The notes under the pieces were generated by a model. The model had not been told where the DNA came from, made no database searches, and was given only the letters and a program-made list of their open reading frames with translations. Positions 51,191 to 59,289 of a stretch of DNA of 64,000 bases are shown here, one piece after another. How positions within the stretch are numbered: position 1 is the first letter of the stretch; every line of letters begins with the position of its first letter. Source of the stretch: Gp6-AA40 sp035571515 (GTDB lineage Bacteria; Acidobacteriota; Vicinamibacteria; Vicinamibacterales; UBA2999); the NCBI GenBank assembly GCA_035571515.1, contig DATNCQ010000194.1:32842-96841 (forward strand), given 5' to 3'. A program made the translations under genes and the position numbers.

Positions 51191-52198
51191 TTACCGATCC
51201 TGAATCCGTGGAAACGCCCGGCGGTACGCGAGCGGACTCGTGCCGACGACCCGTCCGAATTGCTGGCGCATGACGGCAGCCGACCCGAACCCGCATTCCG
51301 TCGCGACTCGCTCGACGGAGAAGGCGGTCGTCTCCAGCAGCATCTGCGCGCGCCTGACCCGCGCCCGGGCGACCCACTCGGCCGGCGTGATGCCCACCTG
51401 CGCGCGAAATTGGCGGCTGAGCGTTCGTACGCTCATCGCCGCGTGCCGCGCCACGGTCGGCAGCGGCAGCGTCCGGGACAGATTCCGTTCCAGCCAGGGC
51501 AGCAGCCGTCCCACCGACGACGTGTCGTCGGCGGGCGGCGAGTGGACGATGAATTGCGCCTGGCCGCCCGCTCGCTCGAGCGGCATCACCACCGCCCGCG
51601 CAACCGCGGCCGCCGTGGCCGCGCCGAAGTCACGTCTGACGAGATGCAGGCACAAGTCGAATCCAGCCGCGGCGCCTGCCGAGGTCAGGACGCGTCCGTT
51701 TTCCACGTACAGCACGTCCGGGTCGACGGTGATCAACGGGTGACGGCGCGCGAGTTCGGCTGCGGCGGCCCAGTGTGTGGTCGCTCTCAAGCCGTCCAGC
51801 CTCTGCGTCTTCGCGAGGACGAAAGCGCCTGTGCAGATGGACGCGACCCGGGCGCCACGATCGATGGCTCGACGAATGGCGCGAAGAAGAGGCGGCGGGA
51901 TTGGCCGATCGATGTCGCTGAGGCCGGGCACGATGACCGTATCGGCGCGATCGACCGTCGACAAGCGCCGGGGAACCTGCAGCGTGACGTGGGCGGACGT
52001 CACCGTCGGCGCGACGCCGCACACCCGGACGTCGTACAGCGGCCGCGCGTTCGCTCCCATGGCGAGGGCGAAGACTTCGCACGGCGTTGCCAGGTCGCCG
52101 AGCACCACGCCATCGAAGGCGACGACCGCGACAACATGCGCGCGGCGCCGACCGGCGCGGGTTGGCTGAAATCCTGCGGACAATGTCTTTTCAGCCAC
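51191..52198 (-). CDS. GlxA-type AraC family transcriptional regulator
   Basis: 335 aa from GTG 52198 (TTG 52183 possible; no ribosome site is clear). The N-terminal ~180 residues are a DJ-1/PfpI-like domain (VVAVVAFDGVVLGDLATPCE, GARVASICTGAFVLAKT, HWAAAAELARRHP). The C-terminal AraC HTH: LARHAAMSVRTLSRQFRAQV-like (VARHAAMSVRTLSRQFRAQ), TPAEWVARARVRRAQMLLET and VATECGFGSAAVMRQQFGR. The cysteine in CTGAF is the nucleophile-elbow position, inactive in regulators. Divergent from the DUF6010 gene. Confidence 0.9.
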   Translation of the reverse strand: MAEKTLSAGFQPTRAGRRRAHVVAVVAFDGVVLGDLATPCEVFALAMGANARPLYDVRVCGVAPTVTSAHVTLQVPRRLSTVDRADTVIVPGLSDIDRPIPPPLLRAIRRAIDRGARVASICTGAFVLAKTQRLDGLRATTHWAAAAELARRHPLITVDPDVLYVENGRVLTSAGAAAGFDLCLHLVRRDFGAATAAAVARAVVMPLERAGGQAQFIVHSPPADDTSSVGRLLPWLERNLSRTLPLPTVARHAAMSVRTLSRQFRAQVGITPAEWVARARVRRAQMLLETTAFSVERVATECGFGSAAVMRQQFGRVVGTSPLAYRRAFPRIQDR

Positions 52199-52246
52199 TG
52201 GCCGCAGTATGCCACGTTTCGTAGGATGGCGGGCAGGAGGTGCGTC

Positions 52247-52693
52247 ATGCACGCAGTCCCGCCGCTGGTGGTGATGGACTACATCGGGCCCGCCCTCGGA
52301 GCGATCGTCTCCATCCTCGCGTTGTCGCTGCTGCAGGAACCCACCCGTCGCACGCTGAACGCGCTGATTGTCGCCGGCGCGAGCAGCGCCTACCTCGCCG
52401 GCGGATTTGGACTGTGGGAGCTCGCCTATCCCGTCGTCGCGACGCCGATCGTCTACGCGGGTCTTCGTTCGTACCGGTGGCTCGCCGTCGGCTGGCTGGC
52501 GCACGCCGGCTGGGACACCGTGCACTTCATCTGGGGCAATCCGATCTGGCCGTTCATGCCGACTTCGTCGTTCGGTTGCATGATTTTCGACGCGACGCTC
52601 GCCGCCTGGTTCCTGAGCGGCGCGCCGTCGTGGCTGAAACGCGGCGCGCGGGATGAACAGGCCGCCTACGCGACAGGGCTCCGAGCGGATTAG
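52247..52693 (+). CDS. DUF6010-like integral membrane protein
   Basis: 148 aa with AGGAGG 6 nt before the ATG. Four or five helices: MDYIGPALGAIVSILALSLL, LNALIVAGASSAYLAGGFG, LAYPVVATPIVYAGLRSY, and SSFGCMIFDATLAAWFL. The pattern W-E-L-A-Y-P and H-A-G-W-D-T-x-H with PIWPFMPTSSFGC is the DUF6010 signature as I remember it. Function unknown. Divergent from the GlxA-type regulator by ~48 bp, which may control it. Confidence 0.75.
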   Translation: MHAVPPLVVMDYIGPALGAIVSILALSLLQEPTRRTLNALIVAGASSAYLAGGFGLWELAYPVVATPIVYAGLRSYRWLAVGWLAHAGWDTVHFIWGNPIWPFMPTSSFGCMIFDATLAAWFLSGAPSWLKRGARDEQAAYATGLRAD

Positions 52694-52733
52694 GGCGGAG
52701 CTGGCGATCCTGTCGTGACTGAAAAGCGTGATG

Positions 52734-53675
52734 CTACTGGAGGGCTTCCGCGACTGGAACGTCGAAGGCTACCGTGTTCACGACGCCCAGGCGTTGGAAC
52801 TGCACCCAGACGCGGTACACGCCGGCACGCGGAAAGGCCATGTTGAACTGGACGTCCTTGCCGGCTCCGCGCGACGAATCAGCGGCGGCGATCGGATGGT
52901 TGTGCGTCATGTCCGCGAGGTCGGCGCTCGCGGCCAGCATGTGGCCCCAGGCACCGAGGTACGGCTCCACGCCTTGTCCGGGACTCACCCGGAACACCAT
53001 CGAGGCATCCTGCCGCGCGACGACATGGGAAGGCGAGAGCGTGAGCTCGACACGTGCGTTCTCGGTCGTCTTCGGTGACAGATCGCCCTGCAGGTGCGCG
53101 CTGACCATCGCCGTCTCGGCGCCGGCGACGATCAGCGTGTTCGTGATCAATTGCGGCGTGGCGCCCGACGGATAGAAATCGCTCAGCACGCGGTAGAGGC
53201 CCGGCTTCGGCAGGCGGACATCGAGATGAAAATCCTCGTCCGCCTGCCGCTCGGGATGGGTGTGGAGAAAGAACGAGAGATCCTGGCTCACGACGAAGAC
53301 GTGATAGAGCTTCTCGTGCACGACCTCCAGCGTGCGCACCGGGCGTTCGGTGCGCGGATCGATCAAGCCGAAGGTGAGCCGCGTGAGCTGGTTCGGACGA
53401 GGCACCGCCGGATCGGTGGCGAGGTCGACCGGATATTCGAGGATATCGGGCACACCCTCGACCAGCGTCATGCCGCAGCGCGGACACCTGCCGGCCTGGT
53501 TGGACCGGACGTCGGGCTCCATCGGACAGTAGAAGCTGCCGTCGGTGTCGCCGCGGACCTGGTGTGAGTGACGCGAGGAGAGCGCGTCGAGCGCCGCGAG
53601 CACGCGCGGATTCGGCGGCGGCGTCGTGTACAGGCAGAACGCCGCCACCGCCAGGATCATTGCGATCCGAGCCAA
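52734..53675 (-). CDS. Secreted protein with heavy-metal-binding (HMBD) motif
   Basis: 313 aa, signal-like N-terminus (ARIAMILAVAAFCLYTTP). Around residues 47-70 is YCPMEPDVRSNQAGRCPRCGM, the HMBD zinc-ribbon-like motif linked to copper/heavy-metal efflux proteins. The rest is beta-rich with LYHVFVVSQDLSFFLHTHPE, TPQLITNTLIVAGAE and several conserved His (HTHPE, THNHP). Likely a periplasmic metal-associated protein. Directly after the propeller 53679 by 3 bp, same operon. Confidence 0.8.
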   Translation of the reverse strand: MARIAMILAVAAFCLYTTPPPNPRVLAALDALSSRHSHQVRGDTDGSFYCPMEPDVRSNQAGRCPRCGMTLVEGVPDILEYPVDLATDPAVPRPNQLTRLTFGLIDPRTERPVRTLEVVHEKLYHVFVVSQDLSFFLHTHPERQADEDFHLDVRLPKPGLYRVLSDFYPSGATPQLITNTLIVAGAETAMVSAHLQGDLSPKTTENARVELTLSPSHVVARQDASMVFRVSPGQGVEPYLGAWGHMLAASADLADMTHNHPIAAADSSRGAGKDVQFNMAFPRAGVYRVWVQFQRLGVVNTVAFDVPVAEALQ

Positions 53676-53678
53676 CGC

Positions 53679-54992
53679 CTATTTCTTGCCGGCCGGCCAG
53701 GGGGCGCCTTCGTTCTTCGCCGCCACTGCGCCAATGCCTTTGTAGGTGAACTTCTGCACGCGCTGTCCGCGATACGTCTCCGTCGTGTAGATGTTGCCCT
53801 TGGAGTCGGTCGCGATGCTGTGCAGCGCATACCACTCGCCGGGCTGGCGGCCGCCGCTGCCGAAGCTGTAGATCTCGGTCAGCGCCGCGCGATCGAAGAC
53901 GTGAATCTTGTGGTTCGCGCCGTCGGCGATGTACATGTACTTCTGCTGCGGATCGCGCGACAGCGCGATCTCCCACACCGATCCGTCGCCCTGCGTGTTC
54001 GTCTCGATGAGCACTTCCTTGACGAACGTCCCGTCGGTCTTGAACACCTGCAGGCGATCGTTGACACGGTCGCACACGTAGATGAACCCGTCGTTGGAGG
54101 GCTGGGCGCAGTGCACCGGGTTCCGGAACTGCTGCGCGGGCGGGTCGCCCGGCTTGTAGGGCGGCATCGCGTTGTCGGTCGGCGGTTTCCCGTAGGCGCC
54201 CCATGCGCGCTTGAACTTCAGCGTGTCCGGATCCCAGACCGAGACGCGGTGATTGCCGTAGCCGTCGGCCGCGATGAGCTCATTCGTCTTCGGATCGAAG
54301 CGGATCTGGGCCACGCCGCGGACGTTGTCGTTGTCCATGCTGCCCTTGCTGCCGTTGGCGTGCCCGATCTGTCCGAGGTACTGCCCCGTCTTGCTGAACT
54401 TCAGGATGAAGCTGTCGTGATACGTGACCTGGCCAGGCAACGCGACGCCGGCCTCTGGACCCGATGTCGGCGATGCGCCGCGGGCGACGGGTGGAGGAGC
54501 CGCGCCGCGCGCCGCGGCCGCGAACTGTGCCGCGCTCCCCGGCGCAGGGCCGGGCTGCCCGCCGCCATTGGCACCGAGCCAGACGTTGCCCCTGCTGTCG
54601 ACGGTGATGCCGTGATTTGACGTCGGCCAGTCGTGACCTTCGACCTTGCCCCAGTGTTGAATGAGGTTGCCGGCCTGATCGAACGCCAGCACGTCGGGCG
54701 CCGCGGTGCAGCAATCGGCTTCCTGGCGCGTTTGGTATGACTCCTTGGCCTCGAGCGAACCCGGCCGATGGACGATCCACACGTTGTCCTGCGCGTCCAC
54801 CGCCAAACCAATGGTCTGCCCGAGCACCCAGCCGTTCGGCAGCGGCTTGGGCCAGAACGGATCGACTTCGAACTTCGGCGCCTGCTCCCCCGCCGCCTCG
54901 ATGGCGGTACGGTTTCCGAGCCATGCCGACCCTGCGCCCAGCGCAACAGCCAGCGTGATGACGGCTGTCCCTATCCACAAGTTTCGCTTCAT
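53679..54992 (-). CDS. Secreted NHL-repeat beta-propeller protein
   Basis: 437 aa. Signal/anchor helix (TAVITLAVALGAGSAWLG) then NHL blades: GLAVDAQDNVWIVHRPG, HGITVDSRGNVWLGANG, GVAQIRFDPKTNELIAADG, RLQVFKTDG, and YMYIADGANHKIHVFDRA. Has a ~45-residue Gly/Ala/Pro insert (PGPAPGSAAQFAAAARG) between blades. It belongs to the peptidylglycine alpha-amidating lyase-like propellers. Operon with the HMBD protein. Shares type with 3717 and 11709. Confidence 0.87.
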   Translation of the reverse strand: MKRNLWIGTAVITLAVALGAGSAWLGNRTAIEAAGEQAPKFEVDPFWPKPLPNGWVLGQTIGLAVDAQDNVWIVHRPGSLEAKESYQTRQEADCCTAAPDVLAFDQAGNLIQHWGKVEGHDWPTSNHGITVDSRGNVWLGANGGGQPGPAPGSAAQFAAAARGAAPPPVARGASPTSGPEAGVALPGQVTYHDSFILKFSKTGQYLGQIGHANGSKGSMDNDNVRGVAQIRFDPKTNELIAADGYGNHRVSVWDPDTLKFKRAWGAYGKPPTDNAMPPYKPGDPPAQQFRNPVHCAQPSNDGFIYVCDRVNDRLQVFKTDGTFVKEVLIETNTQGDGSVWEIALSRDPQQKYMYIADGANHKIHVFDRAALTEIYSFGSGGRQPGEWYALHSIATDSKGNIYTTETYRGQRVQKFTYKGIGAVAAKNEGAPWPAGKK

Positions 54993-55085
54993 GGCTGACC
55001 TCGCCCTCCTGGATGACGATCCACCGCGGTCAGGAAGATTCGGTGGACTCTACATCGTTTTTCCGGCATATACACTCTCGAAAAC

Positions 55086-56471
55086 GTGGGTATTGCAGAA
55101 AGGCTGCGGGCGCGAACCCGGTGGTGCATCGCGGCCGGCGCAGGTCTCGTGTGGTGTGCCGCGATCGTCCATGCGGCCACTCGTCCTGTTCCGGACGCCG
55201 TCAACATCAAGGTCTTCGCTCGTCTCGAGAGCGGTTCGCTCGTTCTCCTCGTGCGTGTGCCGCTGGCCGCGGTGAAGGATGTCCAGTTTCCAACCCGGGG
55301 TGACGCCGGATATCTGGACCTGGAAGCGCTGGCGTCGATGCTCCCCGGCGCGGCGGAACACTGGATTGCCGCCGGATTCGACGTCTTCGATCGCGGTGAG
55401 CCGGTATCCAGGCCCGAGGTGGATCAGCCGCGTATTGCCACCATCGCCGATCAGTCGTTCGACTCGTACCAATCCGCGATCGACCACCTCGGAGCGCCTC
55501 CGGTCGCCGCCACCGAGAACCTGTTTCTGGACCAGGTCTGGTTCGACATGCGCCTGCGATACCGCCTGGCGTCCGGGCAGCCGGTCATTGCGCTCGAGCC
55601 GAACGTCGCCGGGTGGGGTGTCAGGGTTTCAACCGATCTGAAGATCGTCGACGCCGGCGGTCGCGTGCGCAGCCTCGCGTTCGAGGGCAATCCCGGCCGG
55701 ATTTACCTCGCGCCGCGATGGACCGATGCCGGCCGCCAATTCCTGGATCGCGGCACCCGCTTCGTCCGCAGCACCGCGCCGCTGCTGCTGTTCCTGTTCT
55801 GTCTCGTCCTGCCGTTTCGCCGGTGGCGTCCAGCAACCCCGCCGGTCGCTGCGTTCGTGTCGACGCTGGTGGTGGGCTTGGTCGCGTCGACCCTGGGACT
55901 CAGCGTTGACACGGTGTGGTTCCCGCCGCTGCTCGCTGCGCTCGAAGTCGTCGCCATCATCCTCGTGGCATGCGCCAACATCGTCGATCAGGTGACGCCG
56001 CACCGGCGCACGGTGTTCGCCTGCTGCGCCGGCTTGATCTTCGGGCCGAGCACGGCGTTGGCCCTTGAACCCGCGCTCCAGTTCGGCGGCGTACATCCGC
56101 TGGTGTCCCTGCTGGCGTTCTGTGCCGGCGCCGCCGCCACGCTCGTCGCAGCCGCGGCCATCACGATTCCGGTGATGTCCTACCTTTTCTCGCGCGCGCG
56201 AACGGAGCGCGTCGAGCGCATCGAGCGCATCATCGTGTCCGCGCTCGCCGCCGACACGGCCTGGGGCTGGCTCACGGAGCGATGGAGCGAGCTGGCGAAG
56301 ATTCCCGTCGGGGTCGTGTTCGAAACCGGGGACGCCGCGATGGTGCTGCGCGCGCTCGCCGTCCTCGTGCTCCTCGGCGGCGCGCTCTGGTTCCTGAACG
56401 AGTGGCTGAAATCGAGCCGCCTCGGCGACCCCGGGGCCGTTCCACCACCCGGCGGCAAGTCAACGGTATGA
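55086..56471 (+). CDS. Membrane protein of unknown family, tandem paralogue A
   Basis: 461 aa from GTG 55086. A signal/anchor helix (CIAAGAGLVWCAAIVHAA) is followed by an ~200-residue extracytoplasmic beta domain starting DAVNIKVFARLESGSLVLLVRVPL, then six or seven hydrophobic helices from ~240 on. Its layout and the opening motif match the next gene (DLVKVTVFFKPENGRLRMLVR), so they are tandem paralogues. HupE/UreJ-like membrane proteins have a similar helical half. Ends with ATGA overlap with paralogue B. Confidence 0.75.
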   Translation: MGIAERLRARTRWCIAAGAGLVWCAAIVHAATRPVPDAVNIKVFARLESGSLVLLVRVPLAAVKDVQFPTRGDAGYLDLEALASMLPGAAEHWIAAGFDVFDRGEPVSRPEVDQPRIATIADQSFDSYQSAIDHLGAPPVAATENLFLDQVWFDMRLRYRLASGQPVIALEPNVAGWGVRVSTDLKIVDAGGRVRSLAFEGNPGRIYLAPRWTDAGRQFLDRGTRFVRSTAPLLLFLFCLVLPFRRWRPATPPVAAFVSTLVVGLVASTLGLSVDTVWFPPLLAALEVVAIILVACANIVDQVTPHRRTVFACCAGLIFGPSTALALEPALQFGGVHPLVSLLAFCAGAAATLVAAAAITIPVMSYLFSRARTERVERIERIIVSALAADTAWGWLTERWSELAKIPVGVVFETGDAAMVLRALAVLVLLGGALWFLNEWLKSSRLGDPGAVPPPGGKSTV

Positions 56472-57763
56472 GACGCATCGGCCTCGCGATGCTCGCGGCA
56501 TGGCTGGCGTGGCCCGCGGCGGTCTCCGCCCACGACGTCCCCGATCTCGTGAAAGTGACCGTCTTCTTCAAGCCGGAGAACGGCCGGCTCCGGATGCTGG
56601 TCAGGGTGCCCTCCAACGCGTTCATCGATTTTCAGTTTCCGATCCTGGATGCCACGTGGCTGGCTTTGTCGGAATCTGAAGCGATTGCCGCCGAGGCGGC
56701 GAAAGTCTGGGTCGCCGACCGGTTGTCGCTGTTCGAAAACGGCATCGCGCTTCCGAAGCCGGCCATCGTCACGACCCGGATTTCCAGGATGAACGATCCG
56801 TTTTTTGGGTCGTTCGACGATGCGTTGATCCATACCAGCGGACCGCGCCTCCCCGCCGATGCGCTCGTCACCCAGGATCAGGGAGTCGTGGACGCACTGC
56901 TCGAAGTCCCCATCACCTCCGCCAACTCGCACTTCTCGTATGAGCCTCGCTTCGGCCGGCTCGGCGTGCTCGTCAACAGCACGGTGACGTTCGTCCGGCC
57001 GGACGGTCAGCTGCGGACGTTTCAATTCGAGGGCGACCCCGAGACGTTCGATCTCGATCCGATCCGCCACGACGCGCTCACGCATTTCATGCGCACCGGC
57101 GTCGCGCATTTCGCGCGGGACGATGGCTATCTGCTGGCCGCCCTGTGCGTGGGGTTGATCTTCGTCGGACGCGTCGCGCCGATGCTGCCGTTCGCGCTGC
57201 TGCTGGCGGCGATCGAAGCGCTGACTTTGATGGCGTGCGTTCGATGGACGCCGTCGGCCCCGTGGATTCCGCCGCTCTGCGGCGTCCTGACCGCGGCGGC
57301 TGTCGCCTACTTCGGTACCGAGGCCATCGTCGGCGGCGACGGCAGCCGGATGGGTGTGGGTGTGGGCGCCGGACTGATTTTCGGCGTGAGTTTCTGGAGT
57401 GGTGTGCAGCCGCTCCTGCAGTACGCGGGAGAGCACCCGATCGCCGCAGGATTCGGCTTCGCGGTCGGGGTCGTCGGCAGTCAGCTGCTCGCGCTCGCGC
57501 TCGCCGCCGCGCTCGTGAACGGCGCATTGCGCGTGTCGCGCGCCCCGCGCGCGATCGTCATCATCACCGCCGCCGTGGTGATCCACGTGTCGTGGCGGCG
57601 GATGATGGACCGCACCGGTGCGTTGACGCTCGTGCCGTTCGATCTCCCGCGCTATGCAGGCCCGGTGGTGTTCGCCGGCCTCGCGGTCGTCCTGCTTCTG
57701 TGGTTGACGTTTGCGTATGCCGGCCGCGGTCAGTCACCGCGTGAAAACCGGACCGCGGCGTGA
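56468..57763 (+). CDS. Membrane protein of unknown family, tandem paralogue B
   Basis: 431 aa, start ATG overlapping the previous stop (ATGA). Signal peptide (MRRIGLAMLAAWLAWPAAVSA), HDVPDL, an N-terminal extracytoplasmic domain (VTVFFKPENGRLRMLVRVPS, IDFQFPILDATWLALSE), then about seven membrane helices (LLAALCVGLIFVGRVAPMLP, LALALAAALVNGALRV, VVFAGLAVVLLLWLTFAYA). Divergent from paralogue A but the same order of domains, so both are probably one complex. Function unknown. A hairpin lies 15 bp after its stop. Confidence 0.75.
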   Translation: MRRIGLAMLAAWLAWPAAVSAHDVPDLVKVTVFFKPENGRLRMLVRVPSNAFIDFQFPILDATWLALSESEAIAAEAAKVWVADRLSLFENGIALPKPAIVTTRISRMNDPFFGSFDDALIHTSGPRLPADALVTQDQGVVDALLEVPITSANSHFSYEPRFGRLGVLVNSTVTFVRPDGQLRTFQFEGDPETFDLDPIRHDALTHFMRTGVAHFARDDGYLLAALCVGLIFVGRVAPMLPFALLLAAIEALTLMACVRWTPSAPWIPPLCGVLTAAAVAYFGTEAIVGGDGSRMGVGVGAGLIFGVSFWSGVQPLLQYAGEHPIAAGFGFAVGVVGSQLLALALAAALVNGALRVSRAPRAIVIITAAVVIHVSWRRMMDRTGALTLVPFDLPRYAGPVVFAGLAVVLLLWLTFAYAGRGQSPRENRTAA

Positions 57764-57777
57764 ACGATCCCTCGTAG

Positions 57778-57799
57778 AGGCGGACCTTCACGTCCGCCT
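57778..57799. repeat. Hairpin between convergent genes, REP-like
   Basis: AGGCGGAC-CTTCAC-GTCCGCCT, an 8-bp perfect stem with a 6-nt loop, just after a stop codon and before a convergent gene. It resembles the GTAGAGGCGGAC-type dispersed hairpins of acidobacterial genomes as I remember them. It can also act as a bidirectional terminator. Confidence 0.5.
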
Positions 57800-57807
57800 G
57801 CAATCCG

Positions 57808-58497
57808 TTAATGGCTGGTTGCCGGCAACAGGACGAGGCTTGCGTCTGCCGGCAGGCCGCGGATCACCGCGCCAACCGGCACGGAGAGCGGCTTGCGGAG
57901 CAGAAACGGATGGTCGTACTTGGCCGAGTAGTCCCGGAGCCACACCAGGGGCTCGACGTGGCCATCCGGAAACTGCACGGTGATTTGCGATTCGCGAGTC
58001 GACGTGTGCCGCGCCCAGAACCCATCGAGCACGAATGGCCTGGCGAATGTGAAGACGCCGCTCGCCACCAGCTCGCCGGCGCGGGGCGGGACGACTGACG
58101 GCAACACGACACGCGGACGTGTCGGCAGGTCGTCGGGATTCCCTTCCGGCGCCCCTCCATTCACCCACTTCTCGAATAGATCGAGTTCGCCGCGTGTCAA
58201 CGACTGATCGTTACGGAAGCTGCCAAAGCCTTTGACGGCACCCCAGGGCGGCATGTCGCCGCGCAGCACCTGTTCCTTGATCGCATTAGCCCAGGGATTT
58301 GCTTCCGCATAGCTCATGAGCGAGAAGGCGCTGCCGCCGGGATGATGGCAGGCGGCGCAGCGCGTGAACACGATGCGCGAGATCTCCCGGTTCCAGGTGA
58401 CGTGCGTCGTCACATCGTGCGCGTCCGTCGTCGAGGCGATGACGAGCGCGCTGAGCGCAGCGGAAAGCAGCAGCCAGACAGAAGCCGTCCGCCCCAT
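57808..58497 (-). CDS. Secreted haem protein with CXXCH near N-terminus
   Basis: 229 aa. Signal peptide (ASVWLLLSAALSALVIAS), then haem site CAACHHPGG at residues ~48-56, followed by a Trp-containing region (SYAEANPWANAIKEQVL, DMPPWGAVKGFG) and a beta-rich end. This is the short cytochrome-like domain found before copper type-II ascorbate-dependent monooxygenase-like modules in Acidobacteriota and Planctomycetes; here that module is absent. Divergent from the cupin gene 58659. Probably periplasmic electron transfer. Confidence 0.78.
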   Translation of the reverse strand: MGRTASVWLLLSAALSALVIASTTDAHDVTTHVTWNREISRIVFTRCAACHHPGGSAFSLMSYAEANPWANAIKEQVLRGDMPPWGAVKGFGSFRNDQSLTRGELDLFEKWVNGGAPEGNPDDLPTRPRVVLPSVVPPRAGELVASGVFTFARPFVLDGFWARHTSTRESQITVQFPDGHVEPLVWLRDYSAKYDHPFLLRKPLSVPVGAVIRGLPADASLVLLPATSH

Positions 58498-58658
58498 GCC
58501 GTCCCTTTTACCTCGACTTCAGCCGCGCTGACAACCGCGCGGCGGCCTGCGCGGCAACGCAGTATCTATTCGGCCCGGCGCTATCGCACGGGTGTAGCCT
58601 AGTGCCGCCCTCGCCCCTTGGCCATGGTCGCTCACGCTGCACGAAAGGGAGATACAAG

Positions 58659-59240
58659 ATGACAACGCGGCGAACCCTGCTCGTCATCCTCGCGGTGCTG
58701 TGTGTGACGGCACAGGCAGTGACGCGTTCCCAGTCTGGAACCCCGCAACGGCCCGCCGTCGACATCACCAACGCCGACATCCGCGCGACCATCCAGGCCG
58801 CGCCGACCGATGCCGTCACCGATCAGCAGATCCGTGTCGTCGACATCGGCACGTACAACGTCGCCGTCGGCGTGCTGCATCGCGCGGCGAAGGCGAAACA
58901 AACGGCGATCTCGCATGCGCAGGTGACCGAGGTCTATCACATCATCGACGGGGCCGGAACGTTCGTCACCGGTGGCGAGATGCTCGAACCAACGCCGACA
59001 CCCGCCGATGGCAACACGGTGAAGGTGCTGGTCGGTCCGAGTACCGGCGGAACCTCTATTCGCGGAGGTCAGAGCCGCAGGGTCGGACCGGGCGACGTGA
59101 TCGTCATTCCGCCTGGCGTCGCGCATTGGTTCAGCGCCGTCGAGCGCGACATGAACTATCTCGTCGTTCGCATCGATCCTCAGCACGTACTCCCCGCCGG
59201 CTACGTCAACCCCGCGATCGCTCGTCGCACCGTGCGCTGA
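58659..59240 (+). CDS. Secreted cupin-domain protein
   Basis: 193 aa, start MTTRRTLLVILAVLCVTAQA with GGGAGA upstream. Cupin motifs are seen in the C-terminal half: QVTEVYHIIDGAGTFVTGGE (motif 1, with His and Glu) and RRVGPGDVIVIPPGVAHWFS (motif 2). The N-terminal ~75 residues include VDIGTYNVAVGVLHR. The truncated protein at the right edge (63655) shares this, so they are paralogues. Probably binds a small ligand in the periplasm; reaction unknown. Confidence 0.85.
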   Translation: MTTRRTLLVILAVLCVTAQAVTRSQSGTPQRPAVDITNADIRATIQAAPTDAVTDQQIRVVDIGTYNVAVGVLHRAAKAKQTAISHAQVTEVYHIIDGAGTFVTGGEMLEPTPTPADGNTVKVLVGPSTGGTSIRGGQSRRVGPGDVIVIPPGVAHWFSAVERDMNYLVVRIDPQHVLPAGYVNPAIARRTVR

Positions 59241-59289
59241 CTGGATCTGCGGGTGGTGCGCCGGCACCGACAAAACGGATCGCCGGCCC

